DNA of 26,383 nt from CAZEJK01 sp964512045 (GTDB lineage: Bacteria; Acidobacteriota; Thermoanaerobaculia; Thermoanaerobaculales; Sulfomarinibacteraceae): NCBI GenBank assembly GCA_964512045.1, contig CAZEJK010000052.1, forward strand, positions 1 through 26,383, read 5' to 3'. The notes beneath the pieces are model-generated. The model had not been told where the DNA came from. It searched no databases and saw only the letters and a list, made by a program, of their open reading frames with translations. A program made the translations under genes and the position numbers. The first letter of the stretch is position 1. The number at the start of each line of letters is the position of its first letter. Below are positions 8,617 to 15,079 of this stretch, in pieces.

Positions 8617-8622
8617 TATACT
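8617..8622 (+). promoter_or_regulatory. -10 element TATACT of a putative leaderless promoter
   Basis: TATACT matches the -10 consensus at five of six positions and lies 8 nt before the kinase ATG (8631). Transcription would start at or next to the A of the ATG. No Shine-Dalgarno is present. The -35 is weak (TTCGTT at 8593-8598, 18 bp away). Confidence 0.5.
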
Positions 8623-8630
8623 CGACGTAC

Positions 8631-11414
8631 ATGCGCACCGAGACGGCAGCGTTGCTAGGTCAGCGAATCGGACACATCAGGGTTGTCGACGTCCTTGGCG
8701 AGGGCGGCATGGGTGCCGTCTTCGTCGGTTTCGACGAGAAGCTGCAACGCAAGGTCGCCCTCAAGGCGATCCGTGGCGACTATCGGCTCAGTGAGACGGC
8801 CAAGGCGCGGTTTCTCAGGGAAGCACGGATCCTTTCTCAGCTCGCCCACCCGCAGGTGTGCACGGTCTACGACTACATCGAGGGCGATGAGGACGACTAC
8901 TTGGTGCTCGAGCTGGTTGCCGGAAAGAACCTCCGGCAGGCGCTGCAGGAGGGACTCGACTGGTCCACCAAGATCAGCATCTTCAAACAGATGTTGGAGA
9001 TACTGACAGCTGTGCACGACCGTGGTGTGATCCATCGGGATCTGAAGCCCGAGAACGTCATGGTCTCGGACACGGGACAGATCACAGTCCTCGACTTCGG
9101 CCTGGCCCGGTCGAGCGACGAGGAGCCTGTCCATGGTGCGATGCCGACCCTCGACCTGGACGCGGACGATATGCTCGACGAGAGCGAAACGTTCGTTGTT
9201 CGCACTGCACACGTCGACGAGGCGGACTCCTCGTACGTCCAGACGAAGCTCGGCACAGTCATCGGAACGGCGGGCTACATGAGCCCGGAGCAGGCCCGGG
9301 GCGAGCCGGCGACGGCAGCCAGCGACATGTACGCCCTCGGACTCATCGTGCAGGAGCTGCTCACCGGTGCGCCGCCCCTGGAGCCTGGCCTCGGCGCACG
9401 AAGCTTGCTCGAACGAGCGGCACGTGGCGACACTCGTCCGATCGTCGGGCTTCCTCCGGACCTGACGCACCTGATCGAGCGTCTCAAAAGCGTCGCACCC
9501 GGCTCCCGTCCATCCGCAGTGGACGCTGCCTCCGAGCTCGACTGGATCCTCGATGGACCCCGTCGGAGACGGCGCCGTCTCCTCGTCGCCGCCGTCTGGG
9601 CCGTGCTGGTGCTGCTCGCCGCCGGCATGGCCGTCCAGTGGGTCCGTGCCAGCCGCGAGGCCCGGCGAGCAGAGCGCGAAGCAACCACCGCAACGGCGGT
9701 TTCCAGCTTCCTCGTCGGGCTCCTTCAGCAGGCCGACCCCACCGTGGCGCATGGGAAAGAGCTGACGGTGCGGGACGTGCTGGAGTCGGCGACCGAGCGC
9801 ATTGACACCGAGCTCGTCGATCAGCCGGCGGTTCAGGCGCGCGTGCTTGACACCATCGGCTCTGCACTCAGAAACCTCGCCGCGTACGATGACGCCGAGC
9901 CATTGCTCAGAAGGTCGCTGGCACTGCGCCGCGAGCACCTCGGCCCAAAGCATCCGGAGGTGGCGTTCAGCCTGAGCTCGCTCGCTGACCTTCTGAGCTA
10001 CCGGGGCAACCTCAAGGAGTCCGTCCCACTCTACCGCGAAGCGCTCGCAATCCGGCTCACAGCCTACGGGCCCGACGACGTGCACACCGCTCACAGCCAG
10101 TTCCAGCTCGGCGCTGTCCTCACCCGTCTCGGTCAGTACGACGAGGCCCGCGAGCTCCTCGAGACTGCCCAGGCGAGTCACCATGAAGAACCAATGGACA
10201 TCCTCGACTCCGCCTGGCTCCTGTTCCACCTCGGGTGGGTGTACAACCTCACCGAGGATGACAGAGCCGTGCCCACCTTGGAGCGCGGAACCGAGGTGAT
10301 GGCCGATGCCTACGGCGACGCGAGCCCACAGCTGGCCTGGTGCACCTACCGGCTCGCGTCGGCGCTCGAGACCCGAGACGAGCACGAGCGCGCGCGCTCT
10401 CTCTACTTGAAGGCACTGGCGATCTACGAGAAGGTGTACGGTCCGGAACACCCGTTTGTTGCCGACGTCGTCAACAACCTCGGCAACCTCGCGTGGAGAG
10501 AGCGGAGCTACACCGAAGCCGAACGGCTCTGGGAGCGCGCCTTGGCAGTGCGCGAGCAGGCGCTCGGCAGGAACCACCCGGACGTCTCCGCCAGCCTGAA
10601 CAACCTGGCACTGATCGCAAACGCCCGAGGCGAGTATGGAACCGCTCGCTCCCTGATGGAACGTTCGTTGGAGATCTGCGTACAGGTCTTCGGCCCCGAC
10701 ACCATCCGCGTTGGCGATGTGCTCAAGAACCTCGCAGTGCTCCACCGATCCACCGGTCAGCTGGAGGAAGCTCGGCGCTGTATCGCGCGTGCGGTTGAGA
10801 TCTTCCAGAACGCGCCCGGCGCCAACAACCTTCGCATCGCGGATGCCCTGACCACGTTGGGGACGATCCACATGGCAAACCAAGCCTACGACAAGGCGGC
10901 GGTCGCGATCGAAGGTGCACTCGAGATCGAAGAGGCGAGCTCCGAATCGAACACCGCACGACGGAGCACGATGAGCAACCTCGCCGAGGCCTACCGAAAC
11001 CTGGGACGGTTCGCCGAGGCCGAGAGACTGCTGCAGCAGTCGATCGCGCAGATCCGCAGCCAATACGGTGGCGACCATCCGACTATGGCGCCGGACCTGA
11101 TGGCGCTGGCCACGGTCCATGCGTCCCGAGGCGACGGGGAGCAGGCCGAGCGCTACGAAGACCAGGCGCTCGAGCTCTGGAGTCAGGGCGAGACGGAGGA
11201 CGGGACACTGATGGCCTACTACAGCGCGTGTCTGGCCGCCATCGCGGGCGAGCGCGAGGCAGCCCTCAAGCACCTCCGCACGGCCGTGGACGCGGGCTTC
11301 CGCCAGTACCAACGCCTTGCCGATCCGGAGTTCGAGGCTCTCCACGGCGACCCGGAGTTCGAGGCGATCCGGAATGAGGCCCGCAGGCGGCTCGAAAGCC
11401 GGCTCGACCAGTAG
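8631..11414 (+). CDS. membrane Ser/Thr protein kinase with C-terminal TPR array
   Basis: A 927-residue Hanks-type kinase. Residues 14-310 are the kinase: glycine loop LGEGGMGAV (22-30), Lys45 in VALK, catalytic HRDLKPEN with Asp137, DFG Asp155, GTAGYMSPEQARG (212-224) and SDMYALG. An acidic stretch of roughly 40-50 residues (about 161-211) enlarges the activation segment. RRRRRR (311-316) precedes one membrane helix (about 317-337). The C-terminal part holds kinesin-light-chain-type TPRs (about 385-850; repeats such as SLADLLSYRGNLKESVPLYREAL and NNLGNLAWRERSYTEAERLW), then a tail resembling the DPEFEALHGDPEF segment of similar kinases. By the positive-inside rule the kinase is cytoplasmic and the TPRs periplasmic. 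Its ligand is unknown. It has its own promoter 114 bp after the phytase-like gene. Confidence 0.93.
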   Translation: MRTETAALLGQRIGHIRVVDVLGEGGMGAVFVGFDEKLQRKVALKAIRGDYRLSETAKARFLREARILSQLAHPQVCTVYDYIEGDEDDYLVLELVAGKNLRQALQEGLDWSTKISIFKQMLEILTAVHDRGVIHRDLKPENVMVSDTGQITVLDFGLARSSDEEPVHGAMPTLDLDADDMLDESETFVVRTAHVDEADSSYVQTKLGTVIGTAGYMSPEQARGEPATAASDMYALGLIVQELLTGAPPLEPGLGARSLLERAARGDTRPIVGLPPDLTHLIERLKSVAPGSRPSAVDAASELDWILDGPRRRRRRLLVAAVWAVLVLLAAGMAVQWVRASREARRAEREATTATAVSSFLVGLLQQADPTVAHGKELTVRDVLESATERIDTELVDQPAVQARVLDTIGSALRNLAAYDDAEPLLRRSLALRREHLGPKHPEVAFSLSSLADLLSYRGNLKESVPLYREALAIRLTAYGPDDVHTAHSQFQLGAVLTRLGQYDEARELLETAQASHHEEPMDILDSAWLLFHLGWVYNLTEDDRAVPTLERGTEVMADAYGDASPQLAWCTYRLASALETRDEHERARSLYLKALAIYEKVYGPEHPFVADVVNNLGNLAWRERSYTEAERLWERALAVREQALGRNHPDVSASLNNLALIANARGEYGTARSLMERSLEICVQVFGPDTIRVGDVLKNLAVLHRSTGQLEEARRCIARAVEIFQNAPGANNLRIADALTTLGTIHMANQAYDKAAVAIEGALEIEEASSESNTARRSTMSNLAEAYRNLGRFAEAERLLQQSIAQIRSQYGGDHPTMAPDLMALATVHASRGDGEQAERYEDQALELWSQGETEDGTLMAYYSACLAAIAGEREAALKHLRTAVDAGFRQYQRLADPEFEALHGDPEFEAIRNEARRRLESRLDQ

Positions 11415-11632
11415 TGGGACCAACCGGCCGGCGAGCCCAGAACGACAGCCAGCCACAGTGCTACCGCTTGACCTCGAGCTCGACCGACACGGCCGGGGCA
11501 GCTCCCCGGCGAGGTGCAGCAACGTCCCCAGCTCGGGAACCGGCACCGGCCGCACACCGCCCACCAGCCCCGCGCGCAGATCGCGGGCCTCCTGGACGAA
11601 CGTCATCTCTTGGCTGGCCTCCCGCAGCGAAG
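11415..11632. other. convergent intergenic region, kinase / DUF4388 gene
   Basis: This 218-bp gap separates converging genes. A minus-strand reading from ATG at 11606 (MTFVQEARDLRAGLVGG..., GGGAGG 11 nt upstream) looks protein-like for about 45 codons, then runs on as an antisense shadow of the kinase. A short real gene or remnant is possible but not supported well enough to call. No terminator with a T-run is visible. Confidence 0.3.
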
Positions 11633-12379
11633 CTACTCGACGCTCAGCGCGTTCCGTAGTCCGTCAGCCAAACGGTTCACCTGATGCCTCACCGCGCCAA
11701 GCGCGGCTCCATCCGCTGCCACTGCCATGAGACAACGTTCCCCGGAAAGCCTCCGGACGACAACCGTCTGCCCGGCGTCCTCGATGACCATCCGCAGCTC
11801 CTCCGAGCTCATCCGAAGCATCCCGCGCAGCCCGGTCCACAACGCACGGCGATGCGTCTCGGTGGGCAGTGCCCTCCCGGCTGCCGCGAGCAGCTCCCCA
11901 TCGCGATCGACGATCCAGGCGGCCCCGAGCTGCTCCGACCCGTCCATTAGCTCTCGCAGCAGGTCGTTCTTCAAAGTGGGCATCGCCTCAAGCTGGACTC
12001 GCGGCTCATCGGAAGCATCCTCGTGCTCCGCCTCGTCCCGCCGCCTGGCCGCCTCCATCACCAGCTCCTCGGTGGGCAGCACCACGTTCGCCGAGAACGC
12101 CTCCGGGTCGGTGGGCACCTCCTCGAAGATTCCACGCTCCCACTGCACCACGGCGAAGAACGCCTCTTCACCGCTGAGGCCCTCGCAGTCCGCATGCAGC
12201 AGCTGGCCGTTGCGGAACGCCAGCACTGCGCTGGCGCCCTCCAGCTGCGCGCAGACCACCAGCGTGCGACGGGTCAACGTGATGAGCTGAATCAGATCCA
12301 ACAGATCGAGCTTGGTGAACGCGGCGCTCCAACCGCTGGTGGGCTCGCCGAAACGCACTCCCGGTTTGCGATCACTCAC
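11633..12379 (-). CDS. DUF4388 / roadblock-LC7-like regulatory protein
   Basis: A 248-residue cytosolic protein. Residues about 20-115 match the DUF4388 pattern (FTKLDLLDLIQLITLTRRTL, then AVLAFRNGQLLHADCEGLSGEEAFF and VVQWERGIFEEVP). After an acidic linker, residues about 140-245 resemble a roadblock/LC7 domain (LGAAWIVDRDGELLAAAGRAL, LSGERCLMAVAADGAALGAV). Such proteins usually act as scaffolds or GTPase partners in bacterial signalling and motility, often near Ser/Thr kinases, as here. The GTG at 12379 is chosen because GGAGG lies 6 nt upstream; the 59 codons before it in the open frame are basic and unlike the rest. It lies 183 bp after the Kelch/DUF11 gene on the same strand, so a separate promoter is possible. 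Confidence 0.82.
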   Translation of the reverse strand: MSDRKPGVRFGEPTSGWSAAFTKLDLLDLIQLITLTRRTLVVCAQLEGASAVLAFRNGQLLHADCEGLSGEEAFFAVVQWERGIFEEVPTDPEAFSANVVLPTEELVMEAARRRDEAEHEDASDEPRVQLEAMPTLKNDLLRELMDGSEQLGAAWIVDRDGELLAAAGRALPTETHRRALWTGLRGMLRMSSEELRMVIEDAGQTVVVRRLSGERCLMAVAADGAALGAVRHQVNRLADGLRNALSVE

Positions 12380-12562
12380 TGCTCCCCTCCCCCGAACGCG
12401 GTCTCCACTCCAGTATGCCGCACCTCGGCCTGCGGCATGAAGCTCCCGCGAACGGAGATCCCTCCGGAGATCCGTCACATCGGGACCCAGCAACGGTCCT
12501 GACCCGGTCGGGGTACAGGCACCGACAGCCGGTCCCGGATGGACGCCTTGCAGCAACCGTGC
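12380..12562 (-). promoter_or_regulatory. upstream region of the DUF4388 gene with hairpin and direct repeat
   Basis: The 183-bp gap contains a 7-bp inverted repeat, ATGCCGC (12415-12421) and GCGGCAT (12432-12438), and a direct repeat of CGGAGATCC (12453-12461 and 12465-12473, 12-bp period). A -10-like CATACT lies on the minus strand at 12417-12412. Either element could be a regulator site or part of the upstream gene's terminator; neither has a T-run. Confidence 0.3.
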
Positions 12563-15079
12563 TCAGCGTCGCCGCAGGAGCACGCCGGCGGCCATCGCCA
12601 CCGCGACGACGAGCACCACCACGCCAGTCGGCGTCAGTCCAGGAATGCCCTGACGGTGCACCGTCAGGAGCACCTCCGATGTCTCGTCTCCAGGCTGCGG
12701 GTCGACACCGTCGCCGGTGATCGTCACCGCGTTACGGATCACGTGGCCGGCATCGCTGACCACGCTCGTCGTCAGCCGGCACTGGACCCGCGAGCCAGCC
12801 GGCAGGCTTCCGGGCATCCAGGTCCAGGTGCGGCTACCGGCGTCCCAGCTGCCACCGCAGCTGTCGTGCACGTACTCAAGCCCTGGATCCAGCGCATCGG
12901 TCACGCTCACACCCACCGCTCGTTGTGGGCCCTCGTTGCCCGCCCGGATCACGTACTCCACCGCATCACCCGGCGCCACCGGACCCACCGTGCTCAGCTC
13001 CTTCGTCACCCACAGGTCCGCGGTCTGCGATCCGCACACCTCCACGGTCTGGGCCAGTGGCGTGCTCAGAAACCTCTCCCACGCGCCGTGCATCAGGTAG
13101 AAAACGTTCCCGACACCGACGCCCTCCAGCCTGTACGTGGCCTCCTCCGGGTAGCCAAGCTCGACCCACTCGGTCCCGTCGAACGCAAGGTACGGCACCG
13201 TGCTCGACGCCTCGTCCGCACCACCGCCGATCACCGGCGCCCAACGGTCCTCGAACCAGATCACACCATCGCCGCCGGCCCAGTACGACGCCGGCAGCTC
13301 GCCAAGAGCCGTGCTCTCCGGACCCCACGCCTGGGTGCCGAGGTCCAGGCACTGGGTGCTGCTGAGCTTCCCAGACCGGTTGATTCCGCCCGCCACGCAT
13401 AGCATGCCGTTCCACACGAACGACGCGTGAAACGCCCGAGCCGTCGTCATCGGCGGCAGAGGCTCAACGGCATGGTCGCCAACGGCATACGCGTACGCGG
13501 TTGCCAGATCGCCAGCTCCGGGCTCGGTGGCGCCGCCGGTGATGTAGCACACGTTGGCCTCGGGGTCGCACGCGATGTCGGCGCCCCAAAGACCTTCCGC
13601 CGGGAAACCGGCCGGCACCGGCCAGTGCTCCCAGCTGTCCTCCTCGAGGACATACACGTGAAACCACGGTGTCCCGTGCAGGTCCGGGATCAGCACGATC
13701 ACCTCACGGCCGGCAGCGTCTCGGCCGTACGCGGCATCCATCGGGTACTCGAGCGGCTCCGGATCCGGGGTCAGCGCCGTCCACCGCCCTGTGGCAACAT
13801 CAAACCGGTCCATGTCCCCTTCGATGTAGGCGCCGCCGTACACATAGATCCCGCCGTCATGGTAGACGGCACAGCTATCCATGTGCGCGCTCGGGCTGTT
13901 GGCAGCTCGGCTCACAGCCGGGCTGGCGACTGTGGTTGTCAGCTCGGGCGTCCACGACACCGAAGGATCGGTTCCTGACGCCACCTCGACCACGGTGGTC
14001 ACGCTGGCGCCGACAGCTGCATCCATCGGCAGCTCCACCGCGACCTCGAACCGCTCCCACTCGCCGTCCGGCACCGAACCGAGCACCGTCGGAGCACTCG
14101 CTGGCGCATCGCTGTCGAGCACCTGGACTGCCAACGTATCGCTCTGGCCGGTGGCGTTCTTCGCCCGCATCTGGTAGCGAACGGTGCTCCCGGCGCACCC
14201 CTCCAACGTCTCGTCGTCGGCGCCGGCCACCACATCCGGCGCCCAGAAACGGATCGCCAGCGGCGGCACGATGATGTCCTCCTCGTGGCAGCCGTACAGC
14301 AGCCCGGACGGATCGTTGTCCGGGTCGTACGGCTCGTCCGGCGACTGGATGCCGACCGCATAGCTGTCACCAGGGTCCTCGCCAACATCCAGGTACTGCA
14401 GCACCATCGAGTCGTCATCCAGCACCACGATCTCCCACCGCCCCATCTCGATGTAGGGTGGACCACCAAGGCTCCGACACAGATCCGGGAACTCACCAAC
14501 GAAGCAGGCGCCAGGGTACCCGGCGTACGGGCACTCGCCTGCCGCGTAGGCCCGCGTGTAGATCGAGGTGCGCGTGGGGAAGTTCACACACGGCCTGAGC
14601 CGATCCCAAAGCACAGCTACGAGATCGTCCTCAGTGGAGGCACCGGGCCAACGGTCGCACTCCTCGCCCGCCCAAATGCCAGAGCCCGCACTGAAAGCGC
14701 CGTACGAAGACAGCATTGCGTGATCCCTTGGAACGCCGTAAAACTCCCAGGTGAAATCGAGAGGCAGGTTGGGCGTGCTCGACCAGAGCGCTACGCTATG
14801 CAACGTCGCCTCCGGATCCCCCTCCAGCTCCACCCAGTCGAAGTCAGGACCATCCGGCGCCAGCGAGTCTCGGAACACGTACCCGAACCGGTCGGGACCA
14901 CCCCGGTGCTCAGTGGGACCCACCCCGTCCCGCGCCGATGCCGGCGCGGGACGGGCGTGAAACGCTCGCCGGGAAGGCGCCACGCCAGTCTGGAGGTCCT
15001 TCGTTCCCGCGCCCACCACGCCTCCGGCGACCAGAAGCACCGCGAGGACGACGACACATACCACAGCCCGCTTCCTCAT
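12563..15079 (-). CDS. secreted Kelch/DUF11 protein with IPTL-CTERM-like sorting tail
   Basis: An 838-residue exported protein. A signal peptide (MRKRAVVCVVVLAVLLVAGG..., cleavage near 24) is followed by an unrecognised Cys-containing N-terminal region (to about 290), a beta-rich part, and Kelch-like repeats (about 395-680; CAVYHDGGIYVYGG, ARAFHASFVWNGMLCVAGG). A DUF11-type repeat follows (about 685-801, beginning TADLWVTKELSTVGPVAPGD). The end is a tripartite tail: IPGLTPTG (812-819), a hydrophobic helix, and RRR. This layout resembles IPTL-CTERM/PEP-CTERM sorting signals. The ATG overlaps the subtilase stop by one base (TGATG) and has only a weak Shine-Dalgarno, so translation probably depends on the protease gene. 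A strong hairpin lies at codons 41-52. Role: likely a surface adhesin or structural protein; ligand unknown. Confidence 0.8.
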   Translation of the reverse strand: MRKRAVVCVVVLAVLLVAGGVVGAGTKDLQTGVAPSRRAFHARPAPASARDGVGPTEHRGGPDRFGYVFRDSLAPDGPDFDWVELEGDPEATLHSVALWSSTPNLPLDFTWEFYGVPRDHAMLSSYGAFSAGSGIWAGEECDRWPGASTEDDLVAVLWDRLRPCVNFPTRTSIYTRAYAAGECPYAGYPGACFVGEFPDLCRSLGGPPYIEMGRWEIVVLDDDSMVLQYLDVGEDPGDSYAVGIQSPDEPYDPDNDPSGLLYGCHEEDIIVPPLAIRFWAPDVVAGADDETLEGCAGSTVRYQMRAKNATGQSDTLAVQVLDSDAPASAPTVLGSVPDGEWERFEVAVELPMDAAVGASVTTVVEVASGTDPSVSWTPELTTTVASPAVSRAANSPSAHMDSCAVYHDGGIYVYGGAYIEGDMDRFDVATGRWTALTPDPEPLEYPMDAAYGRDAAGREVIVLIPDLHGTPWFHVYVLEEDSWEHWPVPAGFPAEGLWGADIACDPEANVCYITGGATEPGAGDLATAYAYAVGDHAVEPLPPMTTARAFHASFVWNGMLCVAGGINRSGKLSSTQCLDLGTQAWGPESTALGELPASYWAGGDGVIWFEDRWAPVIGGGADEASSTVPYLAFDGTEWVELGYPEEATYRLEGVGVGNVFYLMHGAWERFLSTPLAQTVEVCGSQTADLWVTKELSTVGPVAPGDAVEYVIRAGNEGPQRAVGVSVTDALDPGLEYVHDSCGGSWDAGSRTWTWMPGSLPAGSRVQCRLTTSVVSDAGHVIRNAVTITGDGVDPQPGDETSEVLLTVHRQGIPGLTPTGVVVLVVAVAMAAGVLLRRR
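14924..14955 (-). repeat. perfect 14-bp inverted repeat inside the coding region
   Basis: CCCGTCCCGCGCCG (14924-14937) and its exact complement (14942-14955) are separated by 4 nt. In the minus-strand mRNA this forms a very GC-rich hairpin about 125 nt after the start codon of the Kelch/DUF11 gene. There is no T-run. It could pause the ribosome or polymerase, or be coincidental within an Ala/Arg/Pro-coding stretch. Confidence 0.6.

Noticed and set aside
8655..11606. A 983-codon minus-strand ORF longer than the kinase gene it overlaps
   Set aside because: It runs antisense to a kinase-TPR protein with complete motifs, and its translation is low-complexity with no domain. GC-rich third positions commonly leave such frames open. 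Only its first 45 codons lie outside the kinase.
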